A stretch of DNA of 17,304 nucleotides. Source: Bacillota bacterium. Its GTDB lineage: Bacteria; Bacillota; Clostridia; Lachnospirales; Lachnospiraceae. The notes under the pieces were generated by a model. The model was given only the letters and a program-made list of their open reading frames with translations. It had not been told where the DNA came from and did no database searches. Below are positions 1 to 6,575 of this stretch, piece by piece. The position numbers and the translations under genes were made by a program. The number at the start of each line of letters is the position of its first letter. The first letter of the stretch is position 1. The stretch spans positions 1 through 17,304 of the forward strand of contig JAGFXQ010000050.1 of NCBI GenBank assembly GCA_017861355.1. The letters are read 5' to 3'.

Positions 1-1
1 C

Positions 2-337
2 CTCGATACATTAAGGTGGCTGCCGTCCATTGAACCGAGAGCATTAGCTTTCTATGTGAAAGAAGGCAGGGAAGAAGAGTTTTGTACTGTGTTCCGAAAA
101 CATTTTCAAGAGGATTTTATGTTGTTATCGAGGAAAGAGGTAATCGAACAGAAGCTGTTCGGCGAAGGCAGACAGCATCCGAGATTCGAAGAGTTCCTGG
201 GTGATTATATGGCAATTGCAACCGGTGTGCGATCCATCTTCAATACCAGAGAAGAAGCAGAAAGTTTTATTGGCGTACATGCTGGAATGACAGAGAATGA
301 AATGATGGTACCGTTGATTGTAATTGAGAAGAAATAG
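2..337 (+). CDS. Alkaline phosphatase superfamily protein, C-terminal fragment (5' end outside window)
   Basis: The reading frame is open from base 2, so this is the last ~111 residues of a longer gene whose start lies upstream; the GTG at 56 is an internal codon, not the start. The tail carries the motif HAGMTENEMMVPLIV. This matches the late metal-ligand histidine (H-x-G-x4-E-x-x-VPL) that closes the active site of alkaline-phosphatase-fold phosphodiesterases, nucleotide pyrophosphatases and related phosphomutases. The preceding stretch FLGDYMAIATGVRSIF is also typical of that family, where the aspartate and surrounding helix sit near the metal site. By family knowledge it is a cytoplasmic metal-dependent phosphoester hydrolase. 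The substrate cannot be told from the tail. The VOC gene follows 78 bases downstream on the same strand, so co-transcription is possible. Confidence 0.75.
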   Translation, partial: LDTLRWLPSIEPRALAFYVKEGREEEFCTVFRKHFQEDFMLLSRKEVIEQKLFGEGRQHPRFEEFLGDYMAIATGVRSIFNTREEAESFIGVHAGMTENEMMVPLIVIEKK

Positions 338-415
338 ATAAATGCAATACAATACCAATGTTGCTGAGTTCCGCAATTATCCAATCACGATGAAAAAAGA
401 TGGGGGATAAATAGA

Positions 416-763
416 ATGCGCTTAGGTGAAGTAGGACTTCTAACCAACAATGTAATTAAGATGGCGGATTTTTATCGATTTCTGCTTGAGACTGATAACA
501 GAGAAACAGACGAAGTGCATCAGACCATAATCTCGGAAGAGACGATGTTAACGGTCTATAATGATGGCAGTGTGAAAAATAATCAAAACCGGAATATCTG
601 TATTGCTTTTACCGTGGCTGATGTCGATCGGGAATACCACCGGCTAGTGGAACGAGGGGTGGACATCATCGATCCGCCGCAGACACGTCCCTGGGGAGCA
701 AGAAACATGAGCTTTCTGGATCCTGACGGCAATCAGGTATATCTGCGCAGCTTCCCTAAGTAA
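416..763 (+). CDS. VOC family (glyoxalase/bleomycin-resistance fold) protein
   Basis: A 115-residue protein of the usual single-module VOC length. It opens with the first beta strand LGEVGLLTNNV and a helix MADFYRFLLET, and ends with the signature strand pair NMSFLDPDGNQVYLRSF. The D-P-D/E-G-N-x-x-x-L motif is the hallmark of the family. VOC proteins are metal-dependent isomerases, dioxygenases, or antibiotic- and toxin-binding proteins, usually acting as dimers in the cytoplasm. The metal ligands cannot be assigned confidently here, so the reaction is unknown. The start is supported by a G-run (ATGGGGGAT, ~400-408) about nine bases before the ATG. The gene converges on the Nramp gene, and no convincing terminator is visible in the 47-base gap. 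Confidence 0.8.
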   Translation: MRLGEVGLLTNNVIKMADFYRFLLETDNRETDEVHQTIISEETMLTVYNDGSVKNNQNRNICIAFTVADVDREYHRLVERGVDIIDPPQTRPWGARNMSFLDPDGNQVYLRSFPK

Positions 764-810
764 GGGATGCTGCAAGCAGATAATAAGTATATAACTTCTG
801 TATCGATGGT

Positions 811-2085
811 TTAGAGCAGGTAACTCAAGAACAAAGCGATATTCAGACCAGTTACGATAAGGCCGATGACCCAGAGAAGAATATTACTACTTTTGGTATT
901 CGCATAACGGCCCATAATCTTCTTGGAGGAGGTCAGATAGATCTGCAGGAAGATGGAGATCGGTAATTGAATACTCAGGAACATCTGGGAATAAATCAAG
1001 CTTTGGAAGGGATCACTAATAAAGAATATGATGATAGCGGACAATACCAGAGTAATCCCGACACCGATCTTGGTATGGTTGTCCTTAATATCATAGGGTT
1101 CTTTATAGATTCCGGCAAAGATACTTCCGCCTGCCATACCGGCGGTGATAGAGGAAGACACACCGGCGAATAATAAGGCAAGTGCGAATACAATCGAAGC
1201 ACCATTTCCTAATAAAGGCTTTAACATCTGCTGCGCTTGATTCAATTCACTTACATGAATCGAGTTCGTGAAGAAGGTCGCAGCAGCAACCAGTATCATG
1301 GCACTATTAATTGCCCAACCGATCAACATTGAGAAGAGAGTATCCATGAACTCATAGCTTAACTGCTTCTTAATGACTGTTTCGTCCTGAAGATTCCACT
1401 GCCGGCTTTGAATGACCTCAGAGTGGAGGAAAAGATTATGAGGCATGACGACAGCGCCCAGTACACTCATAATAACGGGTATGGATCCAAGAGGAAAACT
1501 GGGAGTTACCCAGCTGATGGCAGCTTTGCCCCACTCCACATTGACCATACAGAGTTCGATGATGAAGGAGAGGCCGATAAGTGATACAAATCCCATAATC
1601 AGCTTCTCCAGCTTCTTATAGGAATTGGTAAAGAGCATAAATAGTACGAAGATTAATACAAGAACAGTGCCAATCTTGATCGGAAGGCCGAAGAGCATAT
1701 TGAGCGCAATTGCGCCACCCAATAATTCTGCCAAGGCAGTTGATATTGCGGCCAGAATGGCCGTAAATAGGACAACTCTGCTGGTCGTAGGCTTCAGATT
1801 CTTGGTAGCAGCTTCCGATAAGCAATTACCGGTTACGATTCCAAGATGAGCTGCATTATGCTGTAACACAATCAGCATAAAGGTTGCTAAGGTAACCATC
1901 CAGAGAAGCGTATAGCCATAATCGGAGCCGGCAGCTACATTGGAAGCCCAATTACCGGGATCGATAAAGCCTACAGTAACTAAAAGGCCCGGACCGATGT
2001 ATTTGAAGAAATCCATGCGTGGTCTATGATTATTTCCAAATAAGTTTTTCATAATTTTACCATTTTGCAGAATAAATTCTGTCAT
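811..2085 (-). CDS. mntH: Nramp family divalent metal ion transporter
   Basis: A 424-residue, highly hydrophobic membrane protein matching Nramp (natural resistance-associated macrophage protein) transporters. These couple proton movement to uptake of Mn2+ or Fe2+. The metal-site motif of transmembrane helix 1 is intact (D42-P-G-N45). So is that of helix 6 (M214-P-H-N217, followed by LFLHSEVIQSR). The methionine of the helix 6 motif separates true transition-metal Nramps from the Mg2+-type relatives that lack it. About 11 membrane segments are visible. The start at 2085 is preceded by AGAAAGG three to four bases upstream. Residue 12 is another ATG but has no ribosome binding site. A Fur-like palindrome overlaps the likely promoter, consistent with metal repression. 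The mntH symbol is by family; substrate preference (Mn or Fe) is not shown. Confidence 0.9.
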   Translation of the reverse strand: MTEFILQNGKIMKNLFGNNHRPRMDFFKYIGPGLLVTVGFIDPGNWASNVAAGSDYGYTLLWMVTLATFMLIVLQHNAAHLGIVTGNCLSEAATKNLKPTTSRVVLFTAILAAISTALAELLGGAIALNMLFGLPIKIGTVLVLIFVLFMLFTNSYKKLEKLIMGFVSLIGLSFIIELCMVNVEWGKAAISWVTPSFPLGSIPVIMSVLGAVVMPHNLFLHSEVIQSRQWNLQDETVIKKQLSYEFMDTLFSMLIGWAINSAMILVAAATFFTNSIHVSELNQAQQMLKPLLGNGASIVFALALLFAGVSSSITAGMAGGSIFAGIYKEPYDIKDNHTKIGVGITLVLSAIIIFFISDPFQSLIYSQMFLSIQLPISIFLQIYLTSSKKIMGRYANTKSSNILLWVIGLIVTGLNIALFLSYLL

Positions 2086-2111
2086 TATCCTTTCTGAGTT
2101 GTAGGAATGTC

Positions 2112-2141
2112 ATTCTATTTCGATAAATTCTAATATGATAA
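2112..2141 (-). promoter_or_regulatory. Candidate promoter of the Nramp gene
   Basis: On the minus strand, TTATCA (2141-2136) and TAGAAT (2117-2112) are separated by 18 bases. The -10 matches five of six consensus bases and the -35 is weaker. Transcription would start near 2105, leaving a leader of about 20 bases. The -35 box lies inside the palindrome at 2135-2148. Confidence 0.45.
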
Positions 2142-2148
2142 TTATCAT
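2135..2148. promoter_or_regulatory. Perfect 14-bp palindrome, candidate metalloregulator (Fur-like) operator
   Basis: ATGATAATTATCAT is its own reverse complement. Its TGATAA and TTATCA arms are the arms of the Fur box (TGATAAT-N-ATTATCA), but here they touch with no central spacer. It covers the -35 of the Nramp gene, where a metal-loaded repressor would block transcription. A Fur, PerR or MntR type regulator is inferred; which one is unknown. Confidence 0.5.
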
Positions 2149-2259
2149 GTAGATGCTATGATCATACCATTCATATATGAACCAGTAGTTGCTCGGGAAG
2201 TAAAGGTAATAATATATACTAATCCATGATATCATATTATAAATAAATATAATGGATTT

Positions 2260-2277
2260 TCATTCACATGTAAATGA
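2260..2277. promoter_or_regulatory. Near-perfect 18-bp palindrome upstream of the SAM hydrolase gene
   Basis: TCATT-C-ACATGT-A-AATGA is symmetrical except for one mismatched pair, with ACATGT at its centre. It lies in the 328-base gap between the divergent Nramp and SAM hydrolase genes (2086-2413). The rest of that gap is AT-rich and also holds the short palindrome ATGATATCAT (2226-2235). It could be a second operator; the binding protein is unknown. Confidence 0.3.
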
Positions 2278-2347
2278 CTATTGTACCTTATAGATTATTT
2301 ATTATTACCGGAGCAGCGGTTAACTACGAAGTAATTGTGTAAATAAA

Positions 2348-2376
2348 TTGACTGTGTAGCGCGGATGGGTTAGACT
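2348..2376 (+). promoter_or_regulatory. Candidate promoter of the SAM hydrolase gene
   Basis: TTGACT (2348-2353) and TAGACT (2371-2376) are spaced by exactly 17 bases, matching five and four of six consensus positions. Transcription would begin near 2383, giving a leader of about 37 bases before the ATG at 2420. Confidence 0.5.
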
Positions 2377-2419
2377 GAGGGCGTAATGAGGGATTACAAA
2401 ATGAGACGGAGGGATGATA

Positions 2420-3265
2420 ATGGAGAAACCAATTCTCGTATTTCAAACGGATTTCACATATAAAGAAGGTGCAGTCTGCGCTATGTATGGTGTTGTAAAG
2501 AGCGTAGATCGTTCTCTTGAAATTATCGACGGCACGCATGAGATACCTCATTTTGATACCTGGAGTGCCTCTTACCGCCTCTCCCAGTCGATGGAATTCT
2601 GGCCGAAGGGAACCATCTTTATATCCATCGTAGATCCGGGAGTCGGAACAGCGAGGAAAGCCTGTATCGCTCGTACGAAGGATGGCTACTATGTAGTGAC
2701 ACCGGACAATGGAAGTCTCTCCCATGTCAAATACAATGTTGGAATAGAAGAGGTTCGAGAAATCGATGAGCGTGTAAACCGACTGCAAACAACATTAGGA
2801 ACCAGCGTCTTTCATGGCAGAGACCTGTTCTCTTATTGTGCAGCAAGACTTGCAAGCGGAATCATCACCTACGAGCAGGTAGGACCCGCCTACCCCGTGG
2901 AGGAGATTAAGGTACATCGTATTACGGAGGGCACCTTCTCCGGCAGCAGGGCAGAAGGTATGATGGAGATAGACGATCCGAACTTCGGCAATCTATGGAG
3001 TAACATCCGTTCCGAGCTTTTACTTGCACATGGCATCAGCTATGGCGACTTGGTTCAGGTCACCATCCATCATAAGAATGAGACCGTATATCAGGAAAAT
3101 GTCCCTTTTGTGCGGACCTTTGGTAACGTGAAGCAAGGCGAGACCTTATTATATACCAATGAATTGATGAAAGCATCCATGGCGGTATGCCTGGGTGACT
3201 TTAAAGGAAAATACAACCTGGGATATGGGGAAGATTGGACAATCACCATAGAAAAGTCTAACTAA
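2420..3265 (+). CDS. S-adenosyl-L-methionine hydrolase (adenosine-forming), DUF62/SAM hydroxide adenosyltransferase
   Basis: This protein belongs to the DUF62 family, relatives of the fluorinase and chlorinase enzymes. Characterised members split S-adenosylmethionine with water into adenosine and methionine in the cytoplasm. The Asp-Arg-His triad that orients the attacking water is present. Counting from the upstream ATG at 2414, these are D74 (in SIVDPGVGT), R81 and H134 (in FHGRDLF). The N-terminal QTDF motif that binds the adenosine ribose is also present. This triad separates hydrolases from true halogenases. The ATG at 2414 directly abuts the GGAGGG ribosome binding site (2408-2413). The ATG at 2420, six bases away, is therefore the better start and gives 281 residues. 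The gene seems monocistronic. What removing SAM is for in bacteria is not well established. Confidence 0.88.
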   Translation: MEKPILVFQTDFTYKEGAVCAMYGVVKSVDRSLEIIDGTHEIPHFDTWSASYRLSQSMEFWPKGTIFISIVDPGVGTARKACIARTKDGYYVVTPDNGSLSHVKYNVGIEEVREIDERVNRLQTTLGTSVFHGRDLFSYCAARLASGIITYEQVGPAYPVEEIKVHRITEGTFSGSRAEGMMEIDDPNFGNLWSNIRSELLLAHGISYGDLVQVTIHHKNETVYQENVPFVRTFGNVKQGETLLYTNELMKASMAVCLGDFKGKYNLGYGEDWTITIEKSN

Positions 3266-3336
3266 GACGATGGGTTAAGAGGTGCACGAAGGTTGCAAAA
3301 AAATAAAAACAAGCTTTTATTCCTATTAGGTAACGC

Positions 3337-3365
3337 TTGACGTAACCTATTTCCGTTGTTATAAT
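3337..3365 (+). promoter_or_regulatory. Consensus sigma-70 type promoter for the tRNA-Cys remnant
   Basis: TTGACG (3337-3342) and a perfect TATAAT (3360-3365) are separated by exactly 17 bases. The predicted start near 3372 is about 20 bases before the tRNA-like sequence. Promoters this close to consensus are typical of stable RNA genes. Confidence 0.75.
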
Positions 3366-3392
3366 ATAATAACTGTAGAAATGAAAAAGTTC

Positions 3393-3423
3393 GGCGACAT
3401 AGCCAAGTGGTAAGGGTCGCCTT
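3393..3423 (+). pseudogene. tRNA-Cys remnant with internal deletion
   Basis: The first 23 bases, starting GGCGACATAGCCAAGTGG, match the 5' end of bacterial tRNA-Cys: acceptor strand, position 8-9 TA, and the complete D-arm including the GGTAAGG end. They run straight into GTCGCC (3416-3421), which pairs with GGCGAC (3393-3398) and corresponds to the 3' acceptor strand. The anticodon arm, variable loop and T-arm, about 40 bases, are missing. It therefore cannot be a working tRNA. A near-consensus promoter lies upstream and a terminator directly downstream, so a short RNA of roughly 95 bases is probably still made. It may be a dead relic of a deletion or mobile-element excision, or a reused small RNA. 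The tRNA origin is well supported; any present function is not. Confidence 0.7.
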
Positions 3424-3424
3424 T

Positions 3425-3468
3425 AAAAAGAGAGAATGAATCACGTAAGTGATCCATTCTCTCTTTTT
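3425..3468. terminator. Strong bidirectional terminator hairpin
   Basis: Two 20-base arms (3425-3444 and 3449-3468) pair with a single mismatch around the loop GTAA. They begin with AAAAAGAGAGAATG and end with CATTCTCTCTTTTT. Each strand ends in a U-run, so it can stop transcripts from both sides: the tRNA remnant on plus and the LacI-kinase gene on minus. The one mismatched pair (A opposite C) on plus becomes a G-U pair on minus. Confidence 0.85.
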
Positions 3469-3516
3469 CATTAGGAAGACATCAGGTTTGAACTGTGTTC
3501 AATATCTGGTAATGGA

Positions 3517-5409
3517 TTACAGAAGGGTATGATCAGTATTCTTGATATAGCACTCTAAAGTATTGCGATCGACTAAAGCGGGAACAACCCCTTGGCGATT
3601 GACGCAAAACGCAGCAGCATAAGAAGCAATTTGAATGGATTTCTCTAAGGAATATCCACAGGATAAATAAACCGCAAGTGAAGAAATAAAAGCGTCAGCA
3701 GCTCCGGTGGTATCTATAGCTGTAAACGGAACAGCCGGGAATAATCTACTAAAATCTTTATCTTTTACAAAGCAACCACGAGATCCTAAAGTTATTATGA
3801 CTACTTCGATTCCTTTTGACAGAAAATAGTCGGCTTTTTCCTCTGGTGTTTTAACTTCGGGACATAAAATATCAGATTCTTTTTCATTGGGTATAAATAT
3901 CGTTATATGCTTCATCAACTCATCGGGTGCAAATTTGAGCGCTGCCGGTTTTAAAATCGTTTTCACGCTATGAGAACGAGCAATTTTTGCGGCTTCGATA
4001 ATTGTATCCAATGGAACCTCGGTTTGCAGAAGACAATAGCTTGTATTTTCAAATAACCGGGCATGCACCCGGATATCCTTTGGAGACAGCTTGTGATTAG
4101 CGCCTGACAATAATGAAATAGTACTTTCTCCATCCCCTTGTACGTGGATGTAAGCCTTGCCAGTCTCTGAAGAAATGTCTCTTTTTATTCCTTGCACATC
4201 AATCTTATATTCACTCATTGAATTATAAACTAAAGTAGCTTCATAATCATTTCCAACTCTGCCAATTAATGAAACAGGATGGTTTAATTTGGCAACTCCA
4301 ACTGCTTGATTGACTCCTTTTCCTCCGGGATTAACAGAGGTGCTATTAGAACTGATGGTACGGCCGGGTTGAGGAAGTGTATCGACATTTAGAATAGTAT
4401 CAATATTAATACTCCCTACTACGATTATTTTCTGTGCTCTTTCCGTCACAGGAATGTCGATGCTTGATGTGTTCTCGAGAACATATTCCGTATCAAATTT
4501 CTGATCTCCAATTTCGTTTTTCTCGCAAGTCTGAATTAAATGATTTCCAACAAATAAACCAAACTCATGATAAGGGATTTTAATAGAAGAAATTGTTGGA
4601 TAGGAGATATTTTCTCTAAGGTCGTCTCTTAAGCTTACTAAGGAGATATCATAAGGAATACTATATTGCAGCTTGTCCAGATCTTCGCAAAGCTTCAAGG
4701 ACATAGCATAATGGGAGGAGACGACTCCGGTAAAATGATTTGCAAACATATTTGAGATATAATCTGGTTGATTAAGAGTAATCAGCATATTATTTGTATA
4801 AGTTATTTCATTATCAAACAGACACCGTTTAAAGCCTTCAAAGGCAAGCTCGGATCTTATACTGTTATCTTTCATAAGAAAAGCAATTTTGGTATGATGA
4901 TAATTAACCATACTCTGAGTTGCGGTATATCCCATTTTAACAAAATCAATATTATAGGAATTATCTAAATTAGGGCAATTCACATAATGAATCGGTATTT
5001 CTTTCTCGGTAAAAAAGTGCGTGTGTTCCAGGCTATTATGGATGACCGGTTCCCAAATCAGACAATCTATTTTGTTCTTACATAAAGTAGTTATACTTTT
5101 CAGCTCTTCTTCCAGAGAATCCATACTATGAAACAATAATACAGCATATCCATGTCCCTGGGCTGCCTTAACGATTCCCTGAGTGAATTGACTTGAATGA
5201 AAAGAAGTATTCAACAGTACACCCAGTAAAAATGTTTTTGTTGTTGAGGCTTGTACGGAGGAGGCATATGGAGAATAATTGTATTCTTTTACTATCTTTA
5301 AAACACGATTACGCGTTTCTATATTAATATTTTCATCCTTGTTATTCATGATTTTCGAAACTGTTGATATGGAGACTCCAGCAAGCTTCGCAATATCTTT
5401 TATTGTCAT
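3517..5409 (-). CDS. LacI family regulator fused to a ribokinase-like (PfkB) domain
   Basis: A 630-residue fusion. Residues 1-47 are a LacI helix-turn-helix (TIKDIAKLAGVSISTVSKIM). Residues ~58-322 look like the LacI periplasmic-binding-type sensor domain. Residues ~327-625 are a full-length PfkB/ribokinase domain. The kinase part keeps the substrate loop NPGGKGVNQA (360-369), the N-x-x-E motif (N508, E511) and the catalytic aspartate D572. However, the anion-hole motif reads GAAD instead of GAGD, and the usual LNPA reads LKPA, so catalysis may be weakened. Ordinary LacI proteins are about 330-350 residues. The start is backed by AAGAGG, about seven bases upstream, and a consensus promoter. 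It diverges from the ribokinase-ABC-glycohydrolase operon and is inferred to control it. Whether the kinase domain phosphorylates, or only senses ribose or nucleotide, is unknown. Confidence 0.88.
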   Translation of the reverse strand: MTIKDIAKLAGVSISTVSKIMNNKDENINIETRNRVLKIVKEYNYSPYASSVQASTTKTFLLGVLLNTSFHSSQFTQGIVKAAQGHGYAVLLFHSMDSLEEELKSITTLCKNKIDCLIWEPVIHNSLEHTHFFTEKEIPIHYVNCPNLDNSYNIDFVKMGYTATQSMVNYHHTKIAFLMKDNSIRSELAFEGFKRCLFDNEITYTNNMLITLNQPDYISNMFANHFTGVVSSHYAMSLKLCEDLDKLQYSIPYDISLVSLRDDLRENISYPTISSIKIPYHEFGLFVGNHLIQTCEKNEIGDQKFDTEYVLENTSSIDIPVTERAQKIIVVGSINIDTILNVDTLPQPGRTISSNSTSVNPGGKGVNQAVGVAKLNHPVSLIGRVGNDYEATLVYNSMSEYKIDVQGIKRDISSETGKAYIHVQGDGESTISLLSGANHKLSPKDIRVHARLFENTSYCLLQTEVPLDTIIEAAKIARSHSVKTILKPAALKFAPDELMKHITIFIPNEKESDILCPEVKTPEEKADYFLSKGIEVVIITLGSRGCFVKDKDFSRLFPAVPFTAIDTTGAADAFISSLAVYLSCGYSLEKSIQIASYAAAFCVNRQGVVPALVDRNTLECYIKNTDHTLL

Positions 5410-5438
5410 ACGTTACCTCTTCTTATCTATTTGCGATT

Positions 5439-5467
5439 ATTATATTATACTATTTCATAGATGTCAA
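5439..5467 (-). promoter_or_regulatory. Consensus promoter of the LacI-kinase fusion gene
   Basis: On the minus strand a perfect TTGACA (5467-5462) and a perfect TATAAT (5444-5439) are spaced by 17 bases. The start is predicted near 5432, giving a leader of roughly 22 bases. An inverted copy of the AAATAGT box (5449-5455) lies in the spacer, consistent with autoregulation. Confidence 0.75.
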
Positions 5468-5475
5468 ATATGTTT

Positions 5476-5583
5476 AAATAGTACAGGAAAACAATTTAGT
5501 AAAATAGTTTTATTGTATAATAAGCAATATAATTATTGACAATTATAAAAAAGGTGTTATTATAATATTAAAGAAAATAGTTT
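5476..5583. promoter_or_regulatory. Repeated AAATAGT boxes, candidate operators in the divergent promoter region
   Basis: AAATAGT occurs at 5476-5482, 5502-5508 and 5575-5581, and inverted at 5449-5455. Two copies extend to the 10-mer AAAATAGTTT (5501-5510 and 5574-5583). These are 73 bases apart, about seven helical turns. The last copy sits just downstream of the operon's -10, within an inverted repeat (AAGAAAA 5571-5577, TTTTCTT 5593-5599) with a central TTTCGG. Such placement fits LacI-type repression with looping, but AT-rich DNA makes some repeats likely by chance. Confidence 0.35.
5536..5566 (+). promoter_or_regulatory. Promoter of the ribokinase-ABC-glycohydrolase operon
   Basis: A perfect TTGACA (5536-5541) is followed by TATTAT (5558-5563, 16-base spacing) or a perfect TATAAT (5561-5566, 19-base spacing). 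Either choice gives a start near 5570-5573 and a leader of about 50 bases to the ribokinase ATG. Confidence 0.65.
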
Positions 5584-5620
5584 CGGTAAGTGTTTTCTTA
5601 AAAGTGAAAGGGGGGAAATG

Positions 5621-6547
5621 ATGCAAAAGAAGGTATTGGTTGTTGGTAGCCTTAATATGGATCTGGTTACAGAGTTAGACAAGATGCCAAATGTAGGTGA
5701 AACTGTCTTGGGAAGCGAGCTTCGGTATATACCTGGAGGAAAAGGTGCAAACCAGGCTTGTGCGGTTGGAAAGCTCGGTGGGTCCGTAAAAATGTTGGGA
5801 TGTATCGGGGATGATGAATTTGGTCGCATCCAGAAAGAGGCTTTATCAAAAAGTAATGTGGATGTGACAAATCTTAAGATCACTAACGGTCACAATACAG
5901 GAGCAGCCTTGATTTATATCGATTCAGAAGGTAATAATAGTATAATTGTGATACCCGGAGCTAATATGGAGTGTGATATAGAATATTTAAAGCAGAAAGA
6001 CTTACTTTTTCAAGAAAGTGATATCATTCTGCTTCAGATGGAAATTCCATATGACGCAATCTATTATGCGATATCCAGAGCGAAAGAATTAAATAAAATC
6101 GTAATTTTAAATCCGGCACCAGCACCGAAGGAAATACCAGATGAAACTTTCAATATGATAGATTACCTGACACCAAATGAGACAGAATTACTCAAGATGA
6201 TTCGTGGAACAAGCCTGGAACAAGATTCCATGAAAAAGGCAGCTCGGCAGTTGATAGAGAAAGGCACAAAAAATGTTATTGTCACTTTAGGAGAGAGGGG
6301 TGCTCTATTTACAAACGCTGAAGATGCCATCATTTATCCAGTAAGAAAGGTGAAAGCCAAAGATACAACAGCAGCCGGAGATAGTTTTGTTGGTGCATTT
6401 GCTGTTGCCTTGGCAGAAGGAAAAAGTAACAAAGAAGCAATAGAATTTGCTAATTTAGTTTCGTCTGTAGTAGTTACAAAAAAAGGGGCACAGAGTTCGA
6501 TACCGGAAAGAAGTGTAATTGACAAACTGGCTCAGGAGTTGCTATAA
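5621..6547 (+). CDS. rbsK: Ribokinase
   Basis: A 308-residue PfkB-family sugar kinase, the normal ribokinase length. It transfers phosphate from ATP to ribose O5 in the cytoplasm, feeding ribose-5-phosphate to the pentose phosphate pathway. Visible motifs, numbered from the ATG at 5618, are VGSLNMD at the N-terminus, PGGKGANQA (39-47), ILNPAP (163-168), the N-x-x-E motif in TPNETEL, and DTTAAGDSF (249-257) with catalytic D255. All key residues are intact, unlike the kinase half of the divergent fusion. Two ATGs are adjacent. The G-run at 5610-5615 is only two bases from the first (5618) and five from the second (5621), so the second is preferred. It is the first gene of the operon, 28 bases before the binding-protein gene. 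Ribose is the best substrate call; a related furanose or nucleoside cannot be excluded. Confidence 0.9.
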   Translation: MQKKVLVVGSLNMDLVTELDKMPNVGETVLGSELRYIPGGKGANQACAVGKLGGSVKMLGCIGDDEFGRIQKEALSKSNVDVTNLKITNGHNTGAALIYIDSEGNNSIIVIPGANMECDIEYLKQKDLLFQESDIILLQMEIPYDAIYYAISRAKELNKIVILNPAPAPKEIPDETFNMIDYLTPNETELLKMIRGTSLEQDSMKKAARQLIEKGTKNVIVTLGERGALFTNAEDAIIYPVRKVKAKDTTAAGDSFVGAFAVALAEGKSNKEAIEFANLVSSVVVTKKGAQSSIPERSVIDKLAQELL

Positions 6548-6575
6548 GAAAATAATCAAAAAAAAGGAGAAAATT

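Noticed and set aside
342..410. 22-codon ORF between the phosphatase fragment and the VOC gene
   Set aside because: No ribosome binding site, no recognisable similarity, and length expected by chance.
811..2085. Plus-strand ORFs inside the Nramp gene (967-1173, 1625-1849)
   Set aside because: They are opposite a clear membrane transporter with intact metal motifs and show no coding features.
2324..2788. 154-codon antisense ORF over the SAM hydrolase start
   Set aside because: It lies opposite a gene with a full catalytic triad, has no family features and no supporting promoter; it is a shadow frame.
3393..3468. T-box riboswitch or intact tRNA
   Set aside because: There is no T-box motif or specifier stem, and the anticodon and T-arm are missing, so it is a tRNA remnant plus terminator.
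6519..6575. Upstream in-frame start for the binding-protein gene
   Set aside because: It overlaps ribokinase, has no ribosome binding site and would put a charged extension before the lipoprotein signal.
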